From: Hellea sp.
GTDB lineage: Bacteria > Pseudomonadota > Alphaproteobacteria > Caulobacterales > Maricaulaceae
Reading direction: 5' to 3'
Assembly (NCBI GenBank): GCA_020629545.1
Contig: JAHDDC010000031.1
Coordinates: forward strand, 1 to 35,351
Length of the DNA: 35,351 bases
The notes below the pieces were generated by a model. It was not told the DNA's origin. It saw only the letters and a list, made by a program, of their open reading frames with translations, and ran no database searches. Of the stretch, positions 22,750 to 32,065 are shown one piece after another. Numbering within the stretch: position 1 is the first letter of the stretch; the number at the start of each line of letters is the position of its first letter. The translations under genes and the position numbers were made by a program.

Positions 22750-25700
22750 TTGAATTTTTCATTAAGCCCATACGAGAAAGTTTCTCATAAATTAAAGTTG
22801 GCCATGTCTTCGGCTGTAGTTGCTCTCATGATGGTTCCTGTCGCTTACGCTCAAGACAGCGTTATCGAGGAAACAGATGACGATGAGATTGTGGTCACTG
22901 GTATTCGGCAAGCTCTAAAAGATGCGCGTGATTTGAAACGTGACGCGGATACCGCAATTGACTCTATCACGGCTTCAGACGTCTCGACGCTTCCAGACCT
23001 CTCAGTCGCCGAAGCGCTGGCACGGGTGCCAGGTGTTGTGGTTCAGCGCTTTAGTCTTGGCGGGAGTGAAGGCGACTTCCCATCCCCAGAGGGTGGCGGA
23101 AACCTAATCCGCGGTTTGACTCTTGTGCGCTCTGAATTGAACGGGCGTGACTCGTTCTCAGCCAATGGCGGTCGGGCCTTGGATTTTGGTACGATTCCTC
23201 CGGAATTGATCGGTGCGGTCGATGTTTATAAGAATAACTCAGCAGATTTGATCGAGGGTGGTATCGGTGGTACGGTTAATCTTCGTACTTTAGAGCCTTT
23301 TGACAGATCTGATACGGTTGCCGTTGTTACGGTGGATGGGACCTACACAGATCTTCGCGACGAAATCACACCCGATGTTTCCGTAATTTTGGGTGATCGC
23401 TGGGACGGCAATGATGGCGAATTTGGCCTCTTAGGGTCATTCTCGCATTCGGAGCTTAAGTCAGATCTTCATGGTTTCCAAATTGGTCAGGTCGTTCCAA
23501 TCACTATTGATACGGGCGAAACGATTGGTATTCCAGGTGGCTTCCAGCTACGGACCAACGACGTGGACCGGGAACGCCAGTCATATTATTTGGCTGGTCA
23601 GTGGAAAAACAATGAGGGCACTCTTCAGGCGACAGCCAAATATGCCAGAATTGAAAATGAGGTTGCGACTAATGAACGGACTTTGGAGTGGTTTGCTCAG
23701 GGTGAACCGGGCGACTGGGACTCGACGAGTTTGCTGCCGGGCTTCACAACCCAACCATTCTCTTCGGCTGGCTTAGCGCAGTGTAACGGTAATGGCGATC
23801 CAACGCCATTGACGCCAAATTGTGAAGTTACGCAAGCTGTCACAGGACTTTACAGCTCTGGTGTGATTTCTAACGATCTTCGGGATTGGATTGGAGCTGA
23901 TGGTGCGCCATTCACCAATTTAGGAATTACGCGTTTTGATGAGTCCATGACGGATGACGTTAGCTTGAATGTTAAGTGGCGCCCTGCTGATCAGTGGTAT
24001 GTCAACTTGGATTGGCATAAAACCTCAGCGAGTTTCGACCGTGTTGAGTTATGGGGCGGTACGCGCTTCTTCTCAAACTTTGAGTTTAATCCTGATCTTG
24101 ACAATCCATCAGTCACATTGGTTCCAACAGAGAATAACAACGTAAACCGTCGTTTTGCTGATGGATCCCAAGCTGTTTGGGGAGGTTCAGCGCCTTTAAG
24201 CGGAGATATTTCTGATCCTTCTAATGCTTTCTTGCTCTTCGCAGCAGATACATTCCAGCAAAATGAAGGCGAAATGAGCGCTTGGCGCGGCGATGTCGAG
24301 TATGAATTCGCTGATGATGGTTGGTTTGACGCTATTCACTTTGGCGCAAGAACTGCCACTCGTGAACAAATCAATAGTCAAGCAGGCTTGAACTGGGCTG
24401 CTGTTGCGCCACCTTGGGATGGTGAGACGGGTAACACATATTTACCGACTTCCGAACTTACCGGATTTAACGCGGAAATCGTCGATTTTTCTGACTTCTT
24501 CCGCGGAGGCGTCGTTAACGGACCAAGTCAGGTAGTATTCGCTGACCGCGATTTGCTTCAGGATTATGATGCTTGGGTTGCGATGTTAGCTAGCCAAGGG
24601 ACTATCGCACAACGGAGACAAGATGATGGTGATCCCCAGTTCGGTGATTGGTCGCCAATTGGCGGTCTTGGTAGCCGGCTCGGTGACCCAGGAACGGTTA
24701 AAGAAAAAACAAACAGCCTTTACGCGCGCTTAGACTTCGGAAATGAATTCGATAACGGCATGTCATTGGACGGTAATGTTGGCCTTCGGTATACGGAAAC
24801 AGATGTGTCTGGAATCGGCGGTTTAGAATATATTGATATCGGAAGCCTGGATGCTCAAACTTTGGCTCCTGAAACTACAGCATACTTCGGTCAGGCTGAT
24901 ACAGAAACCTCTGGTAAGTTTAACTCAAGTGAATATTGGTTGCCTTCTGTTAACTTGAAATGGAACCTAAATGAAGAAATGCTCATCCGTTTTGGCGCGA
25001 GCAAAAATATTACGCGTCCAAATATTGCGCAGTTAAATTCCAACCAAGTTGTATGGCCAAGCTTGAATTTCATTACTGATACAACTCAGACACCTCCGAC
25101 AATTACTGATGTGGTACCAACTAACATCAACGTAGCCGGCGGAAATCCAAATCTTAAGCCAATTGAATCTTGGAACGTAGATTTGTCTTATGAATACTAC
25201 TTTGGGGATGACAATTTCCTCTCAGCGTCTGTGTTCTATAAAGACATTACGAATAACATTATTCAGGAAGCAGAGATTTTGGGTCAGGAGACTCTGGACG
25301 GTGTTCAGGTGCCAATTACCTTCACCGGTGATGTCAACCAAGATCAGGCTGAACTTGCCGGTTTTGAAATCGCTTACCAGCATTTCTTCGATAACCTGCC
25401 AGGTATTTTGTCAAATACAGGTATTCAGGCTAACTATACCTATATTGATGCAAAAACTAACCCGCCAACCCCGATCATCGATGCTAATGGTGACGGACAG
25501 CCTGATAGTTTCGAGCGTATCCTGAGATATGGTGTTGACGACTTCTTGGGTCTGTCCAACCATGCGGCCAATGTTATTGGTATCTATCAAGATGACCAGA
25601 TGGAATTCCGTTTAGCTTACAACTGGCGCTCGGAGTATCTTAGCTCGTACCGTGACTTCGTGACGGGTAACCCTATCTTCCAAACCGACCGTGGTTACCT

Positions 25701-25881
25701 GGATGGTTCATTCAAGTTTGACTTTAGTGATAAGCTTCAATTCCGCGCACAGGTTGCCAATATTCTTGATACTAAAGCCAATGCCGAGCAGCAAATTGAC
25801 GCTGAAGGACAACGTTTTGGCCGTACCAGCTTCTTGGGCGATCGCCGTATCAAAATTGGCTTGAGATATTCGTTCGACTAA
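22750..25881 (+). CDS. TonB-dependent outer-membrane receptor
   Basis: Large TonB-dependent transporter, 1043 aa from the TTG start chosen here. TTG at 22750 is preferred because GGGGAGGAAG lies 3-12 nt upstream and the protein then begins with a well-formed signal peptide ending AYA-Q (about residue 34); the ATG at 22654 would add 32 unlikely residues. The mature N-terminus has the TonB-box-like DEIVVTG (about 45-51). The plug follows (LPDLSVAEALARVPGVVVQR, IEGGIGGTVNLRT), then a beta-barrel with alternating aromatic strands to GRRIKIGLRYSFD. The ligand is probably an oligosaccharide, from the surrounding hydrolases and the operator-like sites shared with GH3. An intrinsic terminator follows at 25908-25932. 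Confidence 0.95.
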   Translation: MNFSLSPYEKVSHKLKLAMSSAVVALMMVPVAYAQDSVIEETDDDEIVVTGIRQALKDARDLKRDADTAIDSITASDVSTLPDLSVAEALARVPGVVVQRFSLGGSEGDFPSPEGGGNLIRGLTLVRSELNGRDSFSANGGRALDFGTIPPELIGAVDVYKNNSADLIEGGIGGTVNLRTLEPFDRSDTVAVVTVDGTYTDLRDEITPDVSVILGDRWDGNDGEFGLLGSFSHSELKSDLHGFQIGQVVPITIDTGETIGIPGGFQLRTNDVDRERQSYYLAGQWKNNEGTLQATAKYARIENEVATNERTLEWFAQGEPGDWDSTSLLPGFTTQPFSSAGLAQCNGNGDPTPLTPNCEVTQAVTGLYSSGVISNDLRDWIGADGAPFTNLGITRFDESMTDDVSLNVKWRPADQWYVNLDWHKTSASFDRVELWGGTRFFSNFEFNPDLDNPSVTLVPTENNNVNRRFADGSQAVWGGSAPLSGDISDPSNAFLLFAADTFQQNEGEMSAWRGDVEYEFADDGWFDAIHFGARTATREQINSQAGLNWAAVAPPWDGETGNTYLPTSELTGFNAEIVDFSDFFRGGVVNGPSQVVFADRDLLQDYDAWVAMLASQGTIAQRRQDDGDPQFGDWSPIGGLGSRLGDPGTVKEKTNSLYARLDFGNEFDNGMSLDGNVGLRYTETDVSGIGGLEYIDIGSLDAQTLAPETTAYFGQADTETSGKFNSSEYWLPSVNLKWNLNEEMLIRFGASKNITRPNIAQLNSNQVVWPSLNFITDTTQTPPTITDVVPTNINVAGGNPNLKPIESWNVDLSYEYYFGDDNFLSASVFYKDITNNIIQEAEILGQETLDGVQVPITFTGDVNQDQAELAGFEIAYQHFFDNLPGILSNTGIQANYTYIDAKTNPPTPIIDANGDGQPDSFERILRYGVDDFLGLSNHAANVIGIYQDDQMEFRLAYNWRSEYLSSYRDFVTGNPIFQTDRGYLDGSFKFDFSDKLQFRAQVANILDTKANAEQQIDAEGQRFGRTSFLGDRRIKIGLRYSFD

Positions 25882-25907
25882 AGGTTAGGCGAAAGCATAA
25901 ACATTTC

Positions 25908-25932
25908 GGAGGGCTTCGGCCCTCCTTTTTTT
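25908..25932 (+). terminator. Intrinsic terminator of the TonB receptor gene
   Basis: GGAGGGC (25908-25914), TTCG tetraloop, GCCCTCC (25919-25925), then seven T (25926-25932), 27 bp after the receptor stop. It is a textbook rho-independent terminator in the plus direction. In the minus direction no good U-tract follows, so it probably does not stop the halogenase operon. Confidence 0.95.
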
Positions 25933-25946
25933 GTGTGCAAAAAAGG

Positions 25947-27452
25947 CTAAGCGCGACAATGCTGGTCGATAAAGTTCTGGTGACTTGGCATCTGTCCCAG
26001 GCTATTCAGCCAGACCCGTCTTATATCGGACATACGTCGGTCTAGCTCCTCATCCGGCATCATATTTACATTCGGATGATACCGTTTGGGGGAAATACCT
26101 TGTCCGTGCATAACTGCAAACCAGCTGGCATCTCCGAATAGTTCATTGTCATGGCGATAAAGTCGCGCATTTTCTTTGTATATGTCTAAGCGTTGTTGAA
26201 GCGTATTTGGCAGTTTCATCGTCCGGCAGTAGTTCCAGAAGTCGCTGTCATCTCGCTCTGTTGCGCAATAATGTAAAATCAGAAAATCCCGCACTTGTTC
26301 AAACTCGAGCTGAGTTCGTTGGTTGAAATAGTCGATATCGGCTTGGTTCATATGCTTGTCGGGAAAGTTCGTCATTAGGCGCGCTATTGCGGTTTGAATC
26401 AAATGGATCGACGTAGATTCCAATGGCTCCATAAACCCTGCAGATAAACCAATAGCGATAACGTTCTTGTTCCAGACTTTTTTTCGTATTCCCGTCGTGA
26501 AGCGAAGGAAACGAGGATCACCAATAGCTGGGCTATCAAGATGCGCGAGTAAAGTTTCTGCCGCCTTTTCATCGCTCACATAATCTTTGCAGAATACATG
26601 GCCATTCCCTGTTCGAGACTGCAAAGGAATCCTCCATTGCCAACCTGCTTCATGTGCGGTCGAGCGAGTATAAGGAATAGGGTCCCCAATCTTTTCGCTA
26701 GGCACGACAACAGCGGAATTACACGGCAGGACATCTGACCAGTCATCATAGCCGGTTTCCAATGTTTGTTCGATAAGCAGGCCTCTAAATCCCGAGCAAT
26801 CTATAAATAACTCACCTTCGATAACGTCACCATTTTCAAGCTCGACGCTTTCAACAAAACCAGATTCAGCATTCTGGTTTACTTTTATGACTTTCCCTTC
26901 GGTGCGGTTTACACCGGCCCGTTCTGCGAATTGGCGCATAAAATTTGCGTACAATCCTGCATCGAAATGAAAGGCATATTCGATGTTTGACAGAGGAGAA
27001 TTAGGAATGTTTTGCGGACGCTGAAACTTCCCAGCGCGCGCCGCCAAAATGGGAAGATTGTAATCATCAATGGAATGCGTATCGCCCATAGCGCGGTGGC
27101 GCAGCCAATATTGATGAAACCGCAGGCCTTCCATGGGAACTCCATAGGCGCCGAATGGATGGATATATGCCTTGCCAAGTTTATCCCAGTTGACGAACTC
27201 AATTCCGAGCTTGAACGTCGCATTGGTTTTACGGACGAAATCATTTTCCTGTAGGCCCAACAGATTGTTGAATAATTTAATGTGCGGGATCGTGGCTTCG
27301 CCTACACCGACCGTGCCGATTGCAGCGGACTCTATCAATTGGATGGACATTTCCGGATGATTCAATAACCGGCTCATCGCGGCAGCTGTCATCCAGCCGG
27401 CGGTACCACCTCCTATGATGACGATTTTCTTTATATTGTCTTCATGTAACAT
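25947..27452 (-). CDS. Flavin-dependent tryptophan-halogenase-family protein (copy 4 of array, last)
   Basis: 501-aa FADH2-dependent halogenase-like enzyme, the usual family length. The FAD motif GGGTAGWMTAAAM (14-26), VGVGEATIPH, the catalytic-Lys motif ATFKLGIEF (Lys81), the halogenase hallmark WQWRIP (about 270), and GLSAGFMEPLESTS are all intact. It should bind reduced flavin from a separate reductase, which is not encoded in the window, and generate hypohalous acid. Relatives next to TonB receptors in Xanthomonas, Brevundimonas and other Caulobacterales halogenate free indoles in vitro, often preferring bromide; their native substrate is unknown. Last gene of the four-gene minus-strand operon, 10 nt after copy 3, convergent with the receptor gene. 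Confidence 0.92.
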   Translation of the reverse strand: MLHEDNIKKIVIIGGGTAGWMTAAAMSRLLNHPEMSIQLIESAAIGTVGVGEATIPHIKLFNNLLGLQENDFVRKTNATFKLGIEFVNWDKLGKAYIHPFGAYGVPMEGLRFHQYWLRHRAMGDTHSIDDYNLPILAARAGKFQRPQNIPNSPLSNIEYAFHFDAGLYANFMRQFAERAGVNRTEGKVIKVNQNAESGFVESVELENGDVIEGELFIDCSGFRGLLIEQTLETGYDDWSDVLPCNSAVVVPSEKIGDPIPYTRSTAHEAGWQWRIPLQSRTGNGHVFCKDYVSDEKAAETLLAHLDSPAIGDPRFLRFTTGIRKKVWNKNVIAIGLSAGFMEPLESTSIHLIQTAIARLMTNFPDKHMNQADIDYFNQRTQLEFEQVRDFLILHYCATERDDSDFWNYCRTMKLPNTLQQRLDIYKENARLYRHDNELFGDASWFAVMHGQGISPKRYHPNVNMMPDEELDRRMSDIRRVWLNSLGQMPSHQNFIDQHCRA

Positions 27453-27462
27453 GAGGGCTCGC

Positions 27463-28989
27463 TTAGTTTTTCATCATATCGGTTGGACAATACTGTGCAA
27501 TAAACTGTTCGTGAGACGGCATTTTCATCACCGCATCGCCGATAGATTTTGTCATAGATGTCAGACTATGTCTGACTTGCTGACTTGGGATTGTTGTCAC
27601 AATAGGGTCGACTATTTCTGGGTAAACGTTTTGACCTAATAAAACCGCGATCCAGCTAGTTTTACCAAAAAGATCGTCTTCATATCTAAAGACCCGACCA
27701 CCGGCGCGAAACAGATCCATCTTGGCCGTCAATGAATCAGGAACTGACATATCGCGACAATAACGCCAAAACGGCGTATCGTCCCGTTGCGTGGCCTTGT
27801 AGTGCAGGATGATAAAGTCTCGAACCTGAACGAAGAGATGCCTGATTTGACGGTTGTATTCGTCCTGAACGACCGAAGATAAATTCCCGTCGGGATACAA
27901 TGAAATAAATCGGCTTATCCCAACCTGAATGAGGTATAGAGAGGTTGACTCAAGAGGCTCTAGGAAGCCAGCAGATAAGCCAACGGCGATACAGTTTTTC
28001 TCCCAAAACTTTTTCTGACATCCTGTACGAAACCGTATTAATCGTGGGTCACCCAATGGCTCTGACTCCAAATCGGAAATCAAAGAGTCTTTGGCTTCCT
28101 CATCCTTCATAAATTCACTTGAATAAATGTGTCCGTTGCCCACGCGAGTTTGTGTTGGAATACGCCATTGCCATCCAGCAGCTTTGGCCGTGGCCTTTGT
28201 ATAAGGTTTTAAAGCACCTGAATCCCGGCAGGCGACGGCCTGTGCTCGATCACATGGGAGCCAATGGCCCCAATCTTCAAACTCCACCCCTAGGGCCTTT
28301 CCCAGTAGCATCGCTCGAAAGCCCGTACAGTCGAAAAAGAAATCTCCGCTGACGGTTTGCCCGTTTTCCAGAGTGAGCAATTCTATATAACCGGACTCAG
28401 CGTTTTGGCCCACATCGATGACTTTACCTTCGACGCGAGAGACCCCGCGCTCTTCGGCATATTTGCGCAAGAAACGAGCATAGAGCGTTGCATCAAAATG
28501 ATAGGCATATCTGATTTTTGATACCACAGACCGCGGGTCGTTCACGGGCAAAACAAATTTATTATCATAGGCCGCCTCGGCGCTGATTGAATATTTCCAA
28601 ATCGGTTGTGGGTTGCCATGTTCACGGGAATAGAGCCAAAATTGATGGAAATCGATTCCCATCATATCCGCTCCCTGCAGTCCAAAGGGATGCATATAGC
28701 TATCGCCCAGCTTGCCCCAATTATTAAACTCAATGCCTAACTTAAATGTAGCATTTGTTGCTTTCATAAACTCCTGCTCATTAATGCCTAATAGGTGATT
28801 GAAGTTTATGATGTCCGGTATTGTCGCTTCACCGACACCTACCGTGCCGATTTCCTCTGACTCAACCAAGGTGATTTTGACATGGTCAGACTTTAACATG
28901 CGGGCAAGCGTTGCCGCCGTCATCCATCCGGCGGAGCCGCCGCCGAGAATGACGATGTTTTTGATTTTATGTTCAGGGCTACGCGCCAT
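27463..28989 (-). CDS. Flavin-dependent tryptophan-halogenase-family protein (copy 3 of array)
   Basis: 508 aa from the ATG at 28989, which lies 11 nt inside the end of the preceding gene and begins shortly before the first FAD strand; an in-frame ATG at 29034 would add 15 residues deeper in that gene. Hallmarks are intact: GGGSAGWMTAATL, VGVGEATIPD, ATFKLGIEF (catalytic-type Lys83), WQWRIP starting at Trp273, and GLSAGFLEPLESTS. The fold and active site therefore look competent. Compared with the other copies it has more sequence differences in the central substrate region (for example YAYHFDATLYARFLRKYAEE), so the copies may differ in substrate. Confidence 0.92.
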   Translation of the reverse strand: MARSPEHKIKNIVILGGGSAGWMTAATLARMLKSDHVKITLVESEEIGTVGVGEATIPDIINFNHLLGINEQEFMKATNATFKLGIEFNNWGKLGDSYMHPFGLQGADMMGIDFHQFWLYSREHGNPQPIWKYSISAEAAYDNKFVLPVNDPRSVVSKIRYAYHFDATLYARFLRKYAEERGVSRVEGKVIDVGQNAESGYIELLTLENGQTVSGDFFFDCTGFRAMLLGKALGVEFEDWGHWLPCDRAQAVACRDSGALKPYTKATAKAAGWQWRIPTQTRVGNGHIYSSEFMKDEEAKDSLISDLESEPLGDPRLIRFRTGCQKKFWEKNCIAVGLSAGFLEPLESTSLYLIQVGISRFISLYPDGNLSSVVQDEYNRQIRHLFVQVRDFIILHYKATQRDDTPFWRYCRDMSVPDSLTAKMDLFRAGGRVFRYEDDLFGKTSWIAVLLGQNVYPEIVDPIVTTIPSQQVRHSLTSMTKSIGDAVMKMPSHEQFIAQYCPTDMMKN

Positions 28990-30397
28990 AAGTCTTGTCC
29001 AGATAGGCTTTGAAGTTTTCCATATATCTATCACTAGGCGGCATTTTTTGCACCATGGATTCTATACTTGTTTTGACCTGCATGAGACGATTTTTAATAG
29101 CGTCTGGCGAAAACTGATCCAGATATACATCGTAACGCTCGGCACGCCGTTCTAGACCAAAATGCTGAATAACCCAGTCTTCAGGGGTAAACGGTTCAAG
29201 GTCGTACATAGTTAGGTATCCTCGGCTCTCAAACTGCTGAATTTTCCGGGTTAGTTTGGCGGGACAGGGTTCCGTGCGCGCCGCCTTCCAATAGGGGCTA
29301 TCGGGCGGGTTCGCAATTTCAAATAAGGCGCGTGTGAAAAGCTCGGAATGATGAAGATCGTTCATGAACAGACGGTTATATTCCTTGGCTTCGACACGCA
29401 TATCTGGAGTTTGCGGGAAGAGATCGAGTAAGCGTTCTATGTCGCGTTGCATAAGGATCATGGGCGCAGGGGTGAGAGGCTCAACGACACAAGCTGCATG
29501 GCCAATAGCAAGACAATTCTCCAGCCAGGCTTTTTCATTGTGGCTCAGTGTGATGTCGTAATCTGGTTCTTTTATTGCACCCGCGACTCCGGTCAGCAGG
29601 TTTATCTGCGAGTCTTGTAGTCGTATAACTGACTCCCAGCCAACGGGGTTAGCTTTGATATGTTTTAGCGAAAAACCGGGCGCCTTGGCGGTACGGTTTA
29701 CTTTCACGGAATATGTTTGGCCCGTTCGGCGCTGACGCTCTTTTGCGAACGGTCCGTCCGGTCCGCAACAATCAATGAGGAATTCAACGGATTGGTCTAC
29801 CCCATTTTCGAGCTCGATTTTGGTTATCCTCTGATTCGTCATTTTGATATCAGCAACATCCGATGTAATTCGGACAATTCGGCTTTTATCGTTCTCAGAC
29901 TTTAAGAGAGCAGTAAGCTCCTTTGGATCAAATACAAACCCATATTCAGCTCTGGAAAGTGGGTTAGTCTCGTCATTCGGTGGATGGGCAAAACGGCCAT
30001 TAAGGCCCGCAACGCCGCCAATCAGGAACGGCGCCAGAGGAACTTGCATTTTTGTTGCGTATTGGTGCATCAAAACATTATCCCAGACCGGTAAGGGCTG
30101 TTGATAGCATTGCACCCAATTAAGCCGTCCTGCCCAGCTCTCATAAGCTGTCCCAAAAGTGAAATTCGTTTGCGTGCTGCGAAGGAGGGTAGGCTCATCA
30201 AGTCCCAGAGAAACAAAGAAGTTATAGGCGGTCGGCGCAGTGATATGGCCATAAAAACTATCAAAGTTTTGAGCCAACCTCAGTTCGATAGACGTCAATC
30301 CAATCGTGTTGGGCAGGTGACGTTGAAGCGCTGCACAGGTCAATTCAAAGGCCAGACCCGAACCGCAGACGACAACGTTTTCGATGCGATCGCTCAT
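28979..30397 (-). CDS. Degenerate tryptophan-halogenase-family protein (copy 2, hallmark residues lost)
   Basis: 472 aa, about 30-35 residues shorter than its neighbours but with an intact frame. The fold is recognisable from N-terminal NVVVCGSGLAFELTCAAL and C-terminal parallels (DSPYWKAAR, ending KMPPSDRYMENFKAYLD). Yet the key positions differ: the catalytic Lys becomes Thr80 (TNFTFGTAYESW), WxWxIP is replaced by GWESVIRLQ, GVGEATIP becomes YGHITAPT, and EPLESTS becomes EPLTPAPM. FAD-binding GGGxAGW is also altered to GSGLAFE. It is therefore unlikely to be a halogenase. It is translationally coupled on both sides (ATGA overlap at 30394-30397; 11-nt overlap at 28979-28989), which argues that it is a retained working gene, perhaps a partner subunit. 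Confidence 0.85.
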   Translation of the reverse strand: MSDRIENVVVCGSGLAFELTCAALQRHLPNTIGLTSIELRLAQNFDSFYGHITAPTAYNFFVSLGLDEPTLLRSTQTNFTFGTAYESWAGRLNWVQCYQQPLPVWDNVLMHQYATKMQVPLAPFLIGGVAGLNGRFAHPPNDETNPLSRAEYGFVFDPKELTALLKSENDKSRIVRITSDVADIKMTNQRITKIELENGVDQSVEFLIDCCGPDGPFAKERQRRTGQTYSVKVNRTAKAPGFSLKHIKANPVGWESVIRLQDSQINLLTGVAGAIKEPDYDITLSHNEKAWLENCLAIGHAACVVEPLTPAPMILMQRDIERLLDLFPQTPDMRVEAKEYNRLFMNDLHHSELFTRALFEIANPPDSPYWKAARTEPCPAKLTRKIQQFESRGYLTMYDLEPFTPEDWVIQHFGLERRAERYDVYLDQFSPDAIKNRLMQVKTSIESMVQKMPPSDRYMENFKAYLDKTYGA

Positions 30398-31905
30398 GCG
30401 TCCGCTTTCGAAATTGCCGCGCCGTATTGTTCCAGAAAGGCTTGGTGGTGCGATGTATTCTGTGCAGCAATACCTACCTCGGTTTTCATGGCCGCGAGTG
30501 TCGCCCTTAGTTCCGTATCCGACATGCTATCGACGCGCTGATCATATCGGGCCGGCAGTAATCCTTGCCCAACCATAACCGCGACCCAGCTAGGCGGCAA
30601 AAAAGCACCGAACTCATATTTGATAATATGTCCCCGACTATTCCAAGCATCGAGTTTTTCCTGTAGCGAATCCGGTAAAGTCATCTGGCGAAAATACTGC
30701 CACATGGGGCTGTCATCTCGTTCGGTAGCGATATAGTGCAAAAGTAGAAAATCTCGCACACGTTCGAAATAGAGATTCATTTTAGCATTGTACTCACTCG
30801 CGTCCGACGCTCGGAAATACTTGTCGGGGAAGAGCTCGAGTAGGGCCGTAATACCCTCTTGTATGAGATAGATCGATGTGGATTCGAGTGGTTCCAGGAA
30901 GCCCGCCGATAAACCGATTGCGACTACATTTTTATTCCAGATTACATTGCGTTTTCCAGTCTGAAAATAAAGCTGGTTGGGAGAGGCCAGCGCTTCGCCG
31001 TCAATATTTGATAACAGTAAGTCGCGAGCTTCGCTATCCGAGATGTGCTCATTCCAATAAACGATACCGTTACCGGTTCTGTGCTGTAAAGGGATTCGCC
31101 ATTGCCAGCCTGCCTTGTGGGCGGTTGCGCGGGTAAAGGGCATGAGCGGTCCGGCCGAGGTAGTTGGAATCGCGATAGCACGGTTGCAAGGTAACCACTC
31201 ACTCCAATCCTCATATCCGGACTTCAAGGTCTGTTCTATCAGAATGCCGCGAAAACCAGAGCAATCGATGAACAATTCACTTTCAATAGTTTTGCCGGTT
31301 TCAGTTTGTAACGTCGTGACATGGCCAGTTTCCGGGTCGGTCTTAACGTCCACAACTTTCCCTTCGATACGGCGTACTCCTTTACCTTCGGCAAACCTCC
31401 TTAAGAACTTAGCATAGAGGCTGGAGTCGAACTGATAGGCATACCCGAAAGTCGACTCTATTTTCGAGAGATCCGTATCAGGTATGCGAAAGCGTCCGAG
31501 CTCCGATGCTATAATCGGGTAAGAATAATCGTCCAATCGGGTTCGGTCTCCGTCCAATCTTTGCCGGTTCCAATAGTGGTAAAAGGGAACGCCGTTAATG
31601 GGTTTGCCATAATCGCCAAAGGGGTGAATATAACGATCACCAATCCGCCCCCAGTCGCGAAACTCAATGCCCATTTTGAAGGTTGCCTTAGTCGCGCGCA
31701 TGAATTCCGCTTCGTCAATACCCAGCGTGTTGTTGAAAAATCGAATATGGGGCAAGGTGGCTTCACCGACACCCACAGTTCCAATTTGTTCTGACTCGAC
31801 CAAAACGATATCCATATTCGTATGGGCGAATTTTTGCGCTAAACCAGCGGCTGTCATCCAGCCGGCGGTTCCACCTCCCAATATGCAGATCTTTTCGATT
31901 TTCAT
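30394..31905 (-). CDS. Flavin-dependent tryptophan-halogenase-family protein (copy 1, first in operon)
   Basis: 503 aa. FAD motif GGGTAGWMTAAGL (10-22), VGVGEATLPH, ATFKMGIEF with the catalytic-type Lys77, WQWRIP at 267-272, and GLSAGFLEPLESTS are all present, so this copy looks catalytically competent. It is the promoter-proximal gene of the array and overlaps copy 2 by ATGA. Its closest look-alike in the window is copy 4 (shared runs such as ALARLM/ALLELFPDK context and CNRAIAIP versus CNSAVVVP), suggesting tandem duplication followed by divergence. Its upstream region faces the Tat-lipoprotein TIM-barrel gene. No flavin reductase is encoded next to it. Confidence 0.93.
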   Translation of the reverse strand: MKIEKICILGGGTAGWMTAAGLAQKFAHTNMDIVLVESEQIGTVGVGEATLPHIRFFNNTLGIDEAEFMRATKATFKMGIEFRDWGRIGDRYIHPFGDYGKPINGVPFYHYWNRQRLDGDRTRLDDYSYPIIASELGRFRIPDTDLSKIESTFGYAYQFDSSLYAKFLRRFAEGKGVRRIEGKVVDVKTDPETGHVTTLQTETGKTIESELFIDCSGFRGILIEQTLKSGYEDWSEWLPCNRAIAIPTTSAGPLMPFTRATAHKAGWQWRIPLQHRTGNGIVYWNEHISDSEARDLLLSNIDGEALASPNQLYFQTGKRNVIWNKNVVAIGLSAGFLEPLESTSIYLIQEGITALLELFPDKYFRASDASEYNAKMNLYFERVRDFLLLHYIATERDDSPMWQYFRQMTLPDSLQEKLDAWNSRGHIIKYEFGAFLPPSWVAVMVGQGLLPARYDQRVDSMSDTELRATLAAMKTEVGIAAQNTSHHQAFLEQYGAAISKADA

Positions 31906-32065
31906 TAGATGTAAATCCGTCTCATATTCTGTTGATAGCAGTTGTTAAAATGATCTAGCAACCCTTTGATTATATGAATTATTCTGCTAGCCTTTGCATG
32001 ACGTCAATAGCTATTTTTAGCGGGCAAAACGATAGATCAATCAAGGTGTCAAAAAGGGGAACTGA
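31906..32065. promoter_or_regulatory. Divergent intergenic region, halogenase operon/TIM-barrel gene
   Basis: 160 bp holding the promoters of two divergent units. There is an 8-bp palindrome TGACGTCA (31999-32006) and one half-site-like GGTGTCAA (32045-32052) close to the TIM-barrel ribosome site AAGGGGA. Neither reaches the operator consensus seen elsewhere in the window, so this is the divergent promoter region most clearly outside that pattern. Confidence 0.4.

Noticed and set aside
28979..30397. Copy 2 of the halogenase array as a pseudogene
   Set aside because: The frame is intact over 472 codons and coupled to both neighbours. The losses are coordinated substitutions rather than stops or frameshifts.
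31999..32006. TGACGTCA as an eighth operator-like site
   Set aside because: The arm spacing differs from the consensus (no central spacer bases), and an 8-bp palindrome is expected by chance in this length of sequence.
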